A stretch of 64,000 nucleotides of DNA, from contig CM076849.1 in the NCBI GenBank assembly GCA_039519185.1, positions 31,801,109-31,865,108 on the forward strand. Direction: 5' to 3'. Numbering within the stretch: the stretch's first letter is position 1; each line of letters opens with the position of its first letter. Positions 35,430 through 47,734 of this stretch are shown one piece after another. Source of the DNA: Astragalus membranaceus. Its lineage: Eukaryota; Streptophyta; Magnoliopsida; Fabales; Fabaceae. The notes under the pieces are model-generated. The model worked only from the letters and a program-made list of their open reading frames with translations. It made no database searches and was not told the DNA's origin. A program made the translations under genes and the position numbers.

Positions 35430-37740
35430 ATGAACAATAGTCAAATGAAGATCATTTGGTGGTTGACGAAGCCAATTCTTAGAAAGCAATCTATAGCGAG
35501 CTAAGGTAGTAATGACATGTACAACCATATTTCCTCCCGAGCCACCCAAGTAAAACCACACCATCCAAAACCTTCTCTAATCTTGTTTATATCTTCCACT
35601 AGACCTATGTTCTCAGAATTGATTTTTCCCCTCTGCATGTTTCCACGAGGATCTGATTATCCGATTCAAGGATAACATTCTGGAGAAGGAGGTTACGACC
35701 CAACGACACAGCTTTACGAAGGCCAAGAGCTTCTGCCACCAAAGGGGAAGGGGCAAAAATAGTCTTCAATGACGCTGTAATAATGGTCCCTTTCTCTCTA
35801 CATACAAGCCCAACTGCACCTTTACCATTAGATTTTTCAAAAGCAACATCAGAGTTGATTTTGACATAAGGGGGTTTTGGTGCCCTCTAAGGACGGGAAA
35901 CTTTTTAAAAGAGTTATTAGGCCTTATAAGATTTTTAAGAATGCAAACGCGAGCCTTTGTAGCACTACAAAGGTACTCCGCACTAAGAGCATTAATCAAG
36001 TTTAGTGCCTCTAGGGGCCTGAGGTACTTTCTTTCGAAGGTAGCCGTATTTCAAAATTTCCAAATGCACTAGAGTGTATATAAAAGCCTCGTATCAAAAC
36101 TCAAGGGATCTGAGTCAATTGATTTAACAACATCCAAAATCCAGTGGATAATACAAGTCAGACCAATTCTGGAAGGCAGTGGAAAATACATGTCAAAATT
36201 TCTCTCTCATTTTTTTCCTCCATATTTTTCTACATTCTCTCTCCTTTTTTATGCGTAAAATCACCGAACGGTAGGTTCTTTTTTCCGCCATCAAGGTAGA
36301 TAATCCATTTTCGTTTAATTAACCTCTTAAAACTAGACTTTACAATATAGATCCCATCCTTAGTGCGAGGCCAGAAGATAAAATCTTTAGGAAAGGACCT
36401 GGAAATATGGTTTTAGGGGTTCAATTGCACTGTTTGGAGTGAGGTTAGATCTGAGGAGGTTCAAATGCCATTCATGATTAGCACCAATTAGGTCCCCATA
36501 CAGCAGACAAAGGCATTATTGTTTAGAGTGATTGTATTACCATAGGCAAGCCAGTTATCATAAGTAAGGCTAATATTCATTCTAGAACTAATAGACCACC
36601 TTCCAAAGGTTTTTAAAATCTCCCTGCCTTGAATTAGACTCTTCCACACCCAAGAGGGGCCCCTAGCGGTATTAGCTGTCAAAAATCAATACTAGGGAGT
36701 TAAGATCTTGAATTAGTCTTGAATTAGACTCTTCCACGCCCTTAAAATTAGTTGCCCAATAGGAGTTAAGATCTTGAATTAGTCTTCAAACTAGTTTGGC
36801 CAAGAGAGCAGAGTTCATAGTCCTTGAAACCTAAGCCACCAAGGTTCTTTGGAGAACATAAATCCTCAATTTTTTTACAATGTATACCCTTATATCGACC
36901 AAAAGATTTCCATCATAATTTTGTAACAGCAGAGATGAGGAAAGCACATAAAGTCTTAGGGAGAGTGAGGATGGACATAATGTAGCTTAATATGGCCTGC
37001 ACAATTGATTTAATCAAAATCTCTTTCCCTGACTAATTAAGAAGATTGCCTTTCTAGCCTTTCAATTTTGCAATGATCTTCTCTTTGAGTCAGCTCAGTC
37101 CCTGAATCTTGGAACCACCCCATTCAGCAATAACCCCTAAATACTTGCACGAATTATCCCATAGTGGGATGCTAGTGATGGCTGACAATCAGTTCTAGGT
37201 ATTCTGATCCACTTTGCTGCCACAAATTATGCCTGATTTAGTCACATTAACTTTCTGACCTGAAGCACTGGTGAACATATTCAGGATATTAATGATTTGG
37301 TAAAAATCCTTAGGGGAATTCCTAGTAAATAGATAGCATCATCGTTCACAACATCATGTTGTCCTTGAAGCCAGTTACCAGTAGTATCCTTGATTCTGAA
37401 TAGCTTATTCATGTCTCTTCTCTGCACTATTGAAACATGAAAGATCTTAGTGTTTTTGTCTCCCCAGTTTAGCCATTTGAGTCTAGATCTCTGACCCAAT
37501 ATTGCTCCTCTTGTTTCCATAACTAGTCAATCGATATGATTTACGAAGGACCGGTCAATTTGGTGATGGGGTTTGTTTAGATTCTCTTGGATTTTGTGTT
37601 TAAGCTTTCCAATCTCCTTGGCTGCATTCTTAGAAGCCTTGGTATGCCAATGGTTGAGGTGATTCTTACAGAATTTGACTTTCTGGTTTCAACTCTGCCA
37701 AGGCTCTGAACTGTTATCTTCCCAACCTGAAGCAACCACA
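35430..37740 (-). pseudogene. LINE (L1-type) ORF2 remnant, internally deleted
   Basis: Reading on the minus strand, 37740-37281 encodes the segment before the RT core, with ILGQRSRLKWLNWGDKNTK, a standard plant LINE motif. At 37275-36780 comes the tail of the RT domain (SGQKVNVTKSG, then KEILIKSIVQAIL and NLGGLGFKDYEL). At 36682-36488 is the zinc-finger region (GPSWVWKSLIQGREIL). About 35890-35560 encodes an RNase H domain of the plant RVT_3 type (KINSDVAFEKSNGKGAVGLV). The catalytic RT core is missing between the first two blocks, the endonuclease is absent and many stops and frameshifts are present. It is an old 5'-truncated copy. Confidence 0.85.
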
Positions 37741-38690
37741 TTCCTACAATTCTAAGGATATAAAAAGAATTTTAGCAGTTAGAACAAAAAATACACAAAA
37801 AACTTTCTTTAGTAAGAGTAGTTTTAAATATATACTAACGGTCTTATTTATGAGATAAAGTACAATTTTAATTTTATTTAATAACTAATGTATATAGTCT
37901 TTAATTAATTTTTCATTAAGTCTCTTGTCAAACAAAAATGTTTTTCATTAAATTAAATCGAAAACTGTATTTTTTGACCAAGTTTCTCTAACTCAAGTCT
38001 TTAGAGTCTAAAGACTTTACAAACTTTTGGTCAAAAAAAAAAGTTACTCAAAAGACTTGGGCTGAAGCATTTTTCAAACTTTTTGCATTAGTTGAAAGAT
38101 GGAGTAATTCTTCTCTCTAGAAGACCGATGGCAAGTCAACTAAAGCTCCCGGTTTCCCGGAAACTTTCACAATAATTGCAGCGGAAATTTTCAAATTTCA
38201 ACGGCGTCAAATAATGCTAAATTCCGATACTACTGTAGATGCGACCTACCTTAAGTCTATTTTATCTATTCCTCAGAGAAAGAAACCCAAAATAATTGGA
38301 AAATAGATTCCAATTTCGGGTGTTATCCCCTTGTCATGCTGGTAATTGGCAGAGTTTTGTTTTCCGAACCACATATCTTTGATACGATTAATCAGTGTGG
38401 ATCAGTGTGGATAGGCACTGAGGTCACTCTTTAGATATATATATACATGACCATGAACCTTTGATTGGTTTAGGAAGACATCATATTATATCATTTTATT
38501 TAGATTAATTAATAGTGGTATTATGTAGGATGGAGTGGGAAAGATATTTGTATAATATTCTGCTTTAAAGAATGGTGCTGCTGGCGTTGGACAAATTGGC
38601 TTTGAATTTTTTTTTTCTTTTTTTGACTGGGCTTTGAAAAATAACTACCGGTACTCCGTATTTTACTTTGATTTGATTACGGAGGTGTAC
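37741..38690. other. AT-rich spacer
   Basis: No gene recognised. The sequence GTGTGGATCAGTGTGGAT at about 38395-38412 is a short direct repeat. Confidence 0.5.
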
Positions 38691-38705
38691 TATTATAACT
38701 GTGAA

Positions 38706-38908
38706 GTATTTTTTTGGTTCGGACCATCGTTGGCTACCTACGAAATGTCTCAACGTTTTTATCGAAAGACTAATATCCGTTCGTGCTTAAGATCAAATTT
38801 CACCCTGGCCAACACCGAGTTTGTCCACTGCGAGAATCGAACCCGGGAGCACCGGGTCGACCCCTCGTGTCCTAAGATAGATTGAGCCATTAGGCCAATG
38901 GTGTTGGT
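38706..38908 (-). mobile_element. tRNA-derived SINE, minus strand
   Basis: A 15-bp perfect target duplication TATTATAACTGTGAA flanks it (38691-38705 and 38909-38923). On the minus strand it starts ACCAACACCATTGGCC, contains a pol III B box in GGGTTCGATTCTCGC and ends in an A-rich tail. It is the same family as the copy at 56604-56809. It lies 53 bp left of the copia element. Confidence 0.93.
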
Positions 38909-41900
38909 TATTATAACTGTGAACGAAGTATGACTTTGTTTATGTTTTTTTTCCGACAATTGTCTTTGTTGCCATTGTTAAATAAGTAAGCTAGTTCGAA
39001 TATGTTAACTAAGTAAGCTAGTTCGACTCACAGAACTGGCTAGTTCGACACCTGCTAGTTCGACTCACAGAACTGATCTGTCGAAGTGATCTGTCGAAGT
39101 GAGGGAGTCGAAATTAGACTTTTATTCAATTGTATGTTTACTATTGTTTGTTGACTCAGCATGCTTACATGGACTGAGTATATAAGCAACATTTACAGTG
39201 ATGCAATAATAACACTAATTTCAGTTTTACTCTTAACCGAATTTCAGCTACATCTTCTTCCCTCTCTCTCAGTGAGTGTGAGAGTGTGTGTGGTGTGTAT
39301 GAAAAACTCCAACAAAAGGTATTCAGAGCGTGATTGTTGAAGTTTTTCGAGAGTGAATCCAGTGTGAGAAGACGAGTGAAGTCTCAATGGCGAGAGTACA
39401 CTGCGATGACGACGAACGGCCATTTTCCGGCAAACTTTCCGATCCTCGACGGAAGAAACTATGACCAGTGGAGTATGAAGATGAAGGCGATCCTTGGTTA
39501 TCAGGATGTGTGAGATTTGGTGCAGAACAGACTAGCTCCATTACCGACGAACGCAACCGTTGCGCAACAAACAACTTATAGAGAATCAAATAAGAAGGAT
39601 TGGAAAGGTCTGTGTATCCTCCATCAGTGTGTGAGTCCTGCAATTTTTGAGAAGATTGCTAGATCTGAAACGAGCAAAGCAGGGTGGGACATTCTCGCGA
39701 ATTCCTACGCCGGAGATCAGAAATTGAAGAAGGTGCGACTTCAAACCCTAAGAAGACAATATGAACTGCTAGGAATGGAGGAGAGTGAATCGATTGCTAC
39801 GTATTTCACTAGAGTCCAAACTATGACGAATCAGATGTTGTATTGTGGTGAAACGTTGTCTGATGAATCAATTGTGGAGAAGTTTTTGCGATCTGTGTCG
39901 TCGCACTTCGATCACATCACGGTGGCGATTGAACAGGCAAAAGATCTGTCAACAATGACGATAGAAGAACTTCAAGGATCTCTTGAAGCGCATGAGTAGA
40001 GAATGAATGAGAAGAAGATGGTGAAGCCTGGCACTGAGCAAGCTTTAGCAGTACAAACAGGCAACAAAACTGGTGGAAATCAAAGAGGACGTGGTAGAGG
40101 CAGAAACAATTACAGAGGAGGAAGAGGAAGACGTAATTCCTATAACTCAAACTCTGCTAAATCAAACAATAGTGATAATAGTAACAGTAATGAGCAAGGA
40201 AGTAGTAGTAGTGATAGCTATAGAGGAAGAGGAGGTAGAGGTGGTAGAGGTTTTAGAGGAAGAGGGAGAAGATTTGATAAGAGCCATATACAGTGTTATA
40301 ACTGTGAGAAATATGGACATTTTACTGATGAGTGCTACAGCAATGTTGATGGCAATGATGCTAAAATGGCTGAAGAAGAGGAAGAGAAGGAGGAATCTCG
40401 GTTGATGGTGATTGAGGAGACAGAGAGCAGTGATGAAATAGTGCAAATGGTGACAACTAAGGAGGAAAGTGAGAGTGGTGAGCTCTGGTTTCTAGACACA
40501 GGCTGCTCGACACACATGACAGGGAGGAGAGACTAGTTTGTCGAACTTGATTTTTCAATCAAAGGTAGAGTAAGGTTTGCTGATGATAGAACCATGAAGG
40601 TGGAAGGTGTGGGAAAGGTGATGATAAGAAAGAAGGATGGTTCACTGTGCTTCATTTCTGGTGTGCAGTATGTGCCAGGGATGAAGAGCAATTTGCTGAG
40701 TATTGGACAGCTATTGGAGAAGGGATATAGGATGGTGCTGGAAGACAATGCTATGAAGGTGTATGACACTGAACAGAGGCTGTTGATAAAGGCAACTCTC
40801 TCCAAGAACAGGACATTTAAGGTCGAATTGGGTGTGCTGATGCAACAGTGCTTAGCCACAGCAGTGGACAAGGAAGAGTGGCTGTGGCATTTCAGATATG
40901 GACACTTGAATTTTGGTGATCTGAACAGGATGCAGAGCAAGACAGTTGTGAAAGGTCTCCCTCATATCCATGTTCCAAAGGATAAATGTGCAGAGTGTGT
41001 GGAGAGCAAGATGCCTAGAGGTTCCTTCAATCTAAGTGTGCCAAGTAGATCAAAGAGAAAGCTGCAGGTGATTTTTTTCAGATGTGTGTGGTCCAATACA
41101 GCATGAAACTCCTGCTGGTAACAAGTATTTTGTTACATTCATTGATGAATTCACTAGGAAGCTTTGGATTTATTTGATTAGGAGGAAGAATGATGTGTTA
41201 GGAGTATTCAAAAAATTCAAAGTCCTAGTCGAAAAACAGTGTGGACAGAACATAGAAGTGCTAAGAACTGATGGGAGTGGGGAGTATGTAAATACTGAGT
41301 TTAATGAATTCTGTGAAGCTGAAGGAATAACACATGAGATCACACCTCCATACACTCCTCAACATAATGGAGTGGCTGAGAGGAAAAACAGGACATTGCT
41401 TAATATGGTGAGAAGCATGTTAAAAAGTAACAATATGCCTAAGAGATGGTGGGGAGAGGCTGTTAATACTGCTGCATATATCATTAATAGAAGTCCAACA
41501 AAGAGAATGGAGAATATCACCCCTGAGGAGGCTTGGACAGGTGCCAAGCCAAATGTATCACACTTCAGAATATTTGGGTCTGTTTGCTACAGACACGTGC
41601 CTGACCAGCAGAGAACAAAGTTAGATGATAAAGGAGAAGTGATGGTTATGATAGGCTATCATTCGACTGGAGGTTACAAGTTAGTGAATCCTGTGAATAA
41701 TAAAATTGTGATAAGTAGAGATGTGGTGTTTGATGAGGGGAAGACATGGAAGTGGAGTGATTCCACTGCTGTCGAACAGAATCTGTTTGAGGTGCCTGCT
41801 GGTGAAACAGAGTTAGAACTGAAAGGTGAAACTGAGTCTTTCGAAGAGAATGACGGTGGAGAAGGTAGTCTAGAGATACTAAGAAGATCACTAAGACAAA

Positions 41901-42857
41901 GGCAGGTTCCTGCCAGGCTAAGTGATTGTGACATAATGACTGATAGTGCAGTCAATGATGAAGGTGATATAGTGCACTTTGCACTTCTTGCTGAGACAGA
42001 ACCAGTAACTTGGCAGGAAGCAATGAAAAATTCTAAGTGGCTGGAAGCTATGCAAGAGGAGATCAGATCTATAGAGAAGAACATGACTTGGGAATTGGTC
42101 GAATTGCCCAAAGGAAAGAAAGCAATAGGTGTGAAATGGATATACAAAGTGAAAGTAAATCCTAAAGGTGAAGTAGTGAAGCACAAAGCAAGATTGGTGG
42201 CTAGAGATTTCCTACAAAGATATGGTGTTGACTATGAAGAGGACTTTGCACCCGTTGCAAGACTTGAAACTGTGAGAGTTGTGGTAGCTCATGCAAGTAT
42301 GCAAGGGTGGAAGATACATCAACTTGATGTAAAATCTGCCTTCTTAAATGGAGAATTGGAAGAGGAGGTTTATGTCGAACAACCAGCAGGTTTTGTGAAA
42401 CAAGGAAGTGAGATGTATTTCTGAGCATGGGGTTTATGTAAAGTCAGATGGTGGAGATGTGATAATCCTAAGCCTCTATGTTGATGATTTATTGGTTGCT
42501 GGAAACAATGAAGCCAAGGTGGCTGAGTTCAAGAAGAGAATGATGAATACTTTTGAAATGACAGACCTAGGAGAGATTTCTTATTTCCTAGGAATTGAAT
42601 TTCGAAGTACTGATGATGGTATGCTGCTGTCACAGAAGAAGTATGCTTCTGATATACTGCACAGGTTCAATATGCTACACTGCAACAGTGTCGAAACACC
42701 AGCAGAGGCAGGGCTATGGCTCGACAAAGATGCTGATGAACCAGAGGTGGATGCTACAGAGTTCAGACAGGTGGTTGGGGCACTGAGATATCTCTGCAAC
42801 ACCAGACCTGACCTCAGTTTAAGTGTAGGTCTGATTAGCAGAGTTATGGGCAGGCCT

Positions 42858-43187
42858 AGAACATCACACCTACCTGCAGCAAAACGAATCCCAAGATATG
42901 TCAAAGGCACTATGGCATATGGAATTCTGTTGCCCAGTAAATGCAGAGACAATGAGAAATGTCTCTATGGCTTCACTGATGCAGATTGGGGAGGTGACAA
43001 ATCTGATCGAAAGAGCACTGCTAGAACATCACACCTAGCTGCTGCAAAACGAATCCTAAGATATGTCAAAGGCACTATGGCATATGGAATTCTGTTGCCC
43101 AGTAAATGCAGAGACAATGAGAAATGTCTCTATGGCTTCACTGATGCAGATTGGGGAGGTGATAAATCTGATCGAAAGAGCACTGCT
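42858..43187 (+). repeat. In-frame 165-bp tandem duplication in the copia RNase H region
   Basis: The copy starting at 42858 (RTSHLPAAKRI) is followed by a second at 43023 (RTSHLAAAKRI), each 55 codons and nearly identical at DNA level. It repeats the piece from the end of RT into the first RNase H motif (FTDADWGGD). The reading frame stays open through both copies. Confidence 0.95.
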
Positions 43188-44094
43188 GGCTCTGTGTTTC
43201 TGCTTGCACAGGTCCCATCTCATGGAGTTCAAAGAAGGAATCAGTTGTGGCATTGTCCTCAAGCGAAGCTGAGTATATTGCAGCTTCAATGGGAGCCTGT
43301 CAAGCAATATGGCTCGACAATTTGATGCAAGAACTGATGATCAAGAAGGAAGGTGCTGTGTGTAACACCCTAAATATTTAATTAATTTATTTAATTAAGT
43401 ATTTAGGAATTTAATTTAATTAATTGGATATAATTTAATTATTAGAAATTATACTAAAATGGTGTAGGTGGTATTAGGAGATGAAGGCACCAATTAGCTA
43501 GACTTGGGCTTAAGTGAAAAGCCCAAGCCCATGATCCAAGTGATATGCGAATACACAAGGTCTTGTGAGATTAGGGTTTGTGTGAATCATTTTGCGAATT
43601 GGAGAGAATAGAGAGGGGAGAGGCGCCGTTGGAGAGGAGAAGAGGAGAAGAGGAGTCGCGAACCCAAGGAGAAAAGAGGAACGTGATTTTGTTGCTGAGG
43701 TTCTGGTGGTGACGGTCTCTAGGGCTTCTACTCTTCGAATTCGAGGTAAGGGGAGTTCTATCAATTTTTATAATAATTCGTATGATAGGTTTTAAGTAGG
43801 AATAGCTTAGATCTAATCCATGAGTATGAATTATGCGTGATTTCATGTTGTGATTGGCATTAGCATGTTGTTTGATGAATTCGTTGCTCAAAGATCCGTT
43901 CTTAGTGTTTGGGCGCCTAGGGCGCCATGTGTGTGCTTGTGATGTTGCTGAATTTTGATGGTTGGTGGATGATTTTTGATGATTCAATATATGTCCATGA
44001 TTGTTGTAATTGGTGTTGTGATTGATCATGTAAAAATTTGAAAAAAAAAATATATGCTGAAATTGTGCTGAATTTCGTGTTGCTGGAAGTGTGC

Positions 44095-44340
44095 AGGCGC
44101 TGGGCGCCCATGGGCGCTGTGCGCCGTGTTGCAGTGTTGGGCGTGTGTTGTGCTGGGCGCTGGGCGCCAGGCGCTGGGCGCCAGGCGCTGGGCGCCAAGG
44201 GCGCCAGTGTGTGCGGTGTGTGTGTGTGCGTTGCGTGTTGCCAGGCGCTGGGCGCCAAGGGCGCCAGTGTTGCGTGTGTGTTGTGTTGCTGGGCGCTGGG
44301 CGCCAGGTGCCAGGCGCTGGGCGCCAAGGGCGCCAGTTTT
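44095..44340. repeat. GGCGCC palindromic repeat cluster in the solo LTR
   Basis: The unit GGCGCTGGGCGCC and variants recur at least ten times, interrupted by GTGTGTGTG runs. Further copies are at 43912-43925 and 44500-44512. The region is sharply GC-rich against an AT-rich setting and can form many hairpins. Long frames on both strands across it reflect the repeat. Confidence 0.9.
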
Positions 44341-44619
44341 CAAGATATTCCCAAATTTTTATGAAAACTGTTTTCGCTATATCTTTTGACTCGGACATCC
44401 GTTTTAAACGCTTCAAAAAGTGCCGGGAAGCTTTTTCAGTTGCCTATCTGTGTGTCCCATTTTTAAAAAAATAAAAACTTATTATTTCTGAAGGTTGCTG
44501 GGCGCCCCAAGTGGCTGTTCCCGGTGGTCGTTGCTGTGACATTGAAAAATCGTTTTGGTGTCTTTAAAAATCTCCTTTTGCGTATAACCAGTGGTTTTAA
44601 CGTTTTAGTGTCAAAAGTG

Positions 44620-45085
44620 ATGATTTTGACAATGATGCCCTTAGTGGCTAGTTAAATGACCTTTTTGCCCTTAGTGGCCAATGTTGTTGATAATGACGTG
44701 TAAATGACGATGATGCCCTTGGTGGCTAGTAAATGACGTTTTTGCCCTCAGTGGCTATTGTTTGAGTTGATGATGTTTATGAATAAGTGACGATGAAAAT
44801 AAGTGACGATGAAAATAAGTGACGTTGAGGCCCAAAAGGCTAAGTGACGATAGGGCCTAAAAGGCTAAGTGACGTTGTTGTGTGCAATTATGAATTGACA
44901 GGTGCTGTGCCTCTTATTTGGCAAATTGGTAAGTGACGGGTCACATAGTTGACCGTGATTGTGTGTTTGTGCGTGGTGCATGTCATAGTGTCTCATGCCT
45001 CCCATATGCATAAACCCAGTGACGTTTGAGGCCCAAAAGGCTAAGTGACGATGAGGCCCAAAAGGCTAAGCGACGTTTGTGAAAA
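44620..45085. repeat. Short interspersed repeats of the solo LTR
   Basis: Two motifs alternate: TGCCCTTAGTGGCTA (44636-44755) and GAGGCCCAAAAGGCTAAGTGACG (about 44820-45070), each in several copies. They seem to be part of the LTR family itself. Confidence 0.75.
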
Positions 45086-46340
45086 GGTACCTCATGCATA
45101 TGCCCGCGAGTGGGTTGCATTTCATATGCCTACATGACATAGTGATGAGTTATTGTAGTGATGTGATTGATGATTGTGATGTGATTACTCTAGAGCTGTG
45201 ACTTGACTTATTGCTTATCATGTGATTTATTATATGGATTGAATTGGACTCACCCTTCTGTTTGAATGTTACCCCTATGCGGTAACGTGCAAGTGATCGC
45301 GAGTGAAGGACTAGGTACCTTCACTACTTCGAGTCGAGTCGTCACGCTCTGATACGTAGCACTCAGAGGGGGGGGGGACGAACTTGATGTTTATGAATGA
45401 TTTCGGTTGTTATGTCTTTGTACGATTCTGTTTTATTTTGTTATTCCGCTGCGTAGTTGGTTTTATTGACGTTAAGTTTTATTTGCGATGATAACTGTGG
45501 TCTTGAGGCTCTCCTTTTAGTGACGTGCTACGTGATGCATGATTATTGTGTTTGAGCTGTTTTATTGAGAAGCGTTGTTTTATTGAAGTATGTGTAACAT
45601 TCCTCGTGCGAAATAAATTTTGAAACTCTGATTTTCCCAAGTAAATTAACGGGTAGAAAAGGGGTGTTACACTGTGGAGCTATATGTGGATAACAAATCT
45701 GCAATTAGCTTGGCCAAACATCCAGTGGCACATGGAAGGTCGAAGCATATAGAGACACGCTATCATTTCCTAAGAGATCAAATCACAAAAGGAAGGCTGA
45801 AGCTGAGCTACTGCAGATCAGATATGCAGGCAGCAGATTTGTTCACCAAGGCAGTGAAGGAACAGACATTCAAAAGGCTAAGGAGCATGTTGAATGTGGT
45901 TGATTGTAATAAGTTTACTTAGATAGATTTTGCTGTGTTCTGTTGTTGTTTGTTTGTGATAGAAACTAGCTTAAGGGGGTGTGTTAAATAAGTAAGCTAG
46001 TTCGACTATGTTAACTAAGTAAGCTAGTTCGACACCTGCTAGTTCGAGTCACAGAACTGGCTAGTTCGACACCTGCTAGTTCGACTCACAGAACCGATCT
46101 GTCGAAGTGATCTGTCAAATTGAGGGAGTCGAAATTAGACTTTTATTCAGTTGTATGTTTACTATTGTTTGCTGACTCAGCATGCTTACATGGACTGAGT
46201 ATATAAGCAACATTCACAGTGATGCAATAATAACACTGATTTGAGTTTTACTCTTAACCGAATTTCAGTTACATCTTCTTCACTCTCTCTCAGCGAGTGT
46301 GTGAGTGTGTGTGGTGTGTATGAAAAACTCCGACAGCCAT

Positions 46341-47542
46341 TAAATGCATTGATTATTACGATTGAAATTATACTACTCCTTAGCATTTTCCTTATAAACA
46401 CACGCGTGACTACCATGGAATCTCGTGTTTCACGAGGCTCATATGTTTGCAAATATCATTAAAATGAAAAGAAAACTAGTAGTAATAGTAGTATATGTTA
46501 CTGCTTACTGTTTGCTTAAGTACAGGTGACCGTGAGACAACTTATAACTCGGTTTGATCAAGCCACTTGTATTGATGGTAGAGAGGTTTATGCCTTATGA
46601 AAAGTTCAATTGTTTATCAACATTGTATAGCACAAATAATAGATAGTAATGACTTAATTCGCTTTGGTTTTCTAAAAAAATAACCCCAGTGAATTGTGTT
46701 CAATAAAAACTAATGAGTTGAGTTCACTAGTGTTATACTAGTATTATAGTGAACTAGTTCTCAATGACACTAGTGACTCAATTCACTATGCATTGTTTTA
46801 TGAAAAAATACCTCTAGGGACACTAGGGAACTCACTTCACTAAAGTTCATTTTCTGAAAATTTCCCTAATAACTTTATTATTGTTATAGTGAGCTGAGTT
46901 CATTACCAATCTTCTTTAGTGAAAAAATAGGTTATACGAAAAATATTGTGTCATTTTTAACAAAAAAAATTCTAATATTAATTTAGTATTTTTTCCTTTT
47001 CAGTATTTTTACTGTAACTGTTACTACCGTTTTTCAAAATTGAAATGTTATTTTGTTTATATTGTCATATTGAATTTTGTTCGGTATATAATCCTTAACA
47101 TCGGATCACTAATAACACACCTTATTAGATGTGCACAAAAAGGTGGATTTAAATGTAACTTTATGTCTTTAGATGTACTCCTTCAACTAAAAAGCAGCTC
47201 CATCATTGAACTGGTGCACTATTTTATTGTTAGATTATTTTTTTGACCAATTTATTGTTAGATTATTAGCTCTGCAACTTTGCCGCCATATTTCTTGTTT
47301 TTTTTATAGCATGCCGCCAGCCTTATCCAATTCATTTGGAACTATCAAAATTTCATGAAACGAAAATAGCGACTATACAAATTAATTCAGGTCCAAACAA
47401 AAGGCACTTTTTTTTTCACCCCCACCATTATACCCCGTACCCTTTTTACTCTAAATTTTTAAAATACCCTTAAGTTTTCGTTAAAAAAAATATTTTTTAA
47501 CAAGATGTTACATTTTACCTGTCGATTGTTATAAAGAAGTTT
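46341..47542. other. Spacer without a supported gene
   Basis: This is AT-rich. Repeated short motifs GAATTGTGTTC, GAGTTGAGTTCACTA and AATTCACTA lie at about 46680-46910. No coding or RNA feature was recognised. Confidence 0.5.
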
Positions 47543-47554
47543 ATAATATTACTT

Positions 47555-47722
47555 TTCTTTTTTATAAATTGGGTATAATCTGCGCGTAATTGTAGAAACA
47601 AATCCCTCGAGTCGGGTAGGACTACAATGGGAGGCAAAACTCTCCCTCAAGAGATTTAACACTACTGCACGCCCAAGGCCGAATTCGAACCCAGGACATT
47701 GGTTAAGCTAGAAGAGACCCTA
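47555..47722 (-). mobile_element. tRNA-derived SINE of a second family, minus strand
   Basis: A 12-bp perfect duplication ATAATATTACTT flanks it (47543-47554 and 47723-47734). On the minus strand it starts GGTCTCTTCTAGCTTAACC, has a B-box-like GGGTTCGAATTCGGCC, then CTCTTGAGGGAGAGTTTTGCC, and ends in an AT-rich tail. It differs in sequence from the SINEs at 38706 and 56604. Confidence 0.85.
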
Positions 47723-47734
47723 ATAATATTACTT

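Larger units (their letters stand above)
43361..45671. mobile_element. Solo LTR (2,311 bp) inside the copia element
   Basis: The sequence starts TGTAACACCC and ends GGGTGTTACA, with target duplication CTGTG at 43356-43360 and 45672-45676. Removing it restores the copia frame through GAV and ELYVDNK. There is no internal gag-pol or second LTR, so this is a recombined solo LTR, of a size and ends typical of large Ty3/gypsy (Tekay/Del-like) LTRs. The open frames inside come from its GC-rich repeats. Confidence 0.92.
39409..45922 (+). pseudogene. Copia gag-pol polyprotein, broken
   Basis: Gag starts at 39409. In-frame stops occur at 39511, 39997 and 40534, the last beside the protease motif LDTGCSTHMTG. 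The zinc knuckle CYNCEKYGHFTDEC is at about 40294. A one-base length change in a T run near 41070 shifts the frame before the integrase, which has the pre-integrase WLWHFRYGH, the core D and E residues and TPQHNGVAERKNRT. RT starts well (VKWIYKVKVNPKGE, QLDVKSAFLNGE) but a stretch is deleted at about 42410, with a frame change, before SLYVDDLLVAGNN. RNase H contains a 55-residue duplication, a further shift near 43205, and the solo LTR. The last piece, ELYVDNKSAISLAKHP to the stop at 45922, resumes after the solo LTR. No functional polyprotein is possible. Confidence 0.95.
38976..46335 (+). mobile_element. Ty1/copia LTR retrotransposon, defective, with a nested solo LTR
   Basis: The 5' LTR is 38976-39314 and the 3' LTR 45982-46335; both run from TGTTAAATAAG to AACA/GACA. 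The target duplication GCCAT is at 38971-38975 and 46336-46340. The LTRs match closely except for a 15-bp insertion in the 3' copy, within a TAGTTCGAC repeat. Each LTR has a TATATAAGC site (about 39178 and 46199). A primer site GGTATTCAGAGC follows the 5' LTR, and the tract TTAAGGGGGTG precedes the 3' LTR. The order GAG, PR, INT, RT, RH fits Ty1/copia. A 2,311-bp solo LTR sits in the RNase H region. Confidence 0.97.

Noticed and set aside
38706..38908. A tRNA gene (perfect B box GGGTTCGATTCTCGC)
   Set aside because: No cloverleaf of tRNA length could be drawn, and target duplications with an A-rich tail mark a SINE. The same applies to 56604-56809 and 47555-47722.
44026..44474. Several overlapping long frames rich in Ala, Gly, Arg and Trp on both strands
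   Set aside because: They follow the GGCGCC repeat cluster of the solo LTR and have no independent start, domain or conservation sign.
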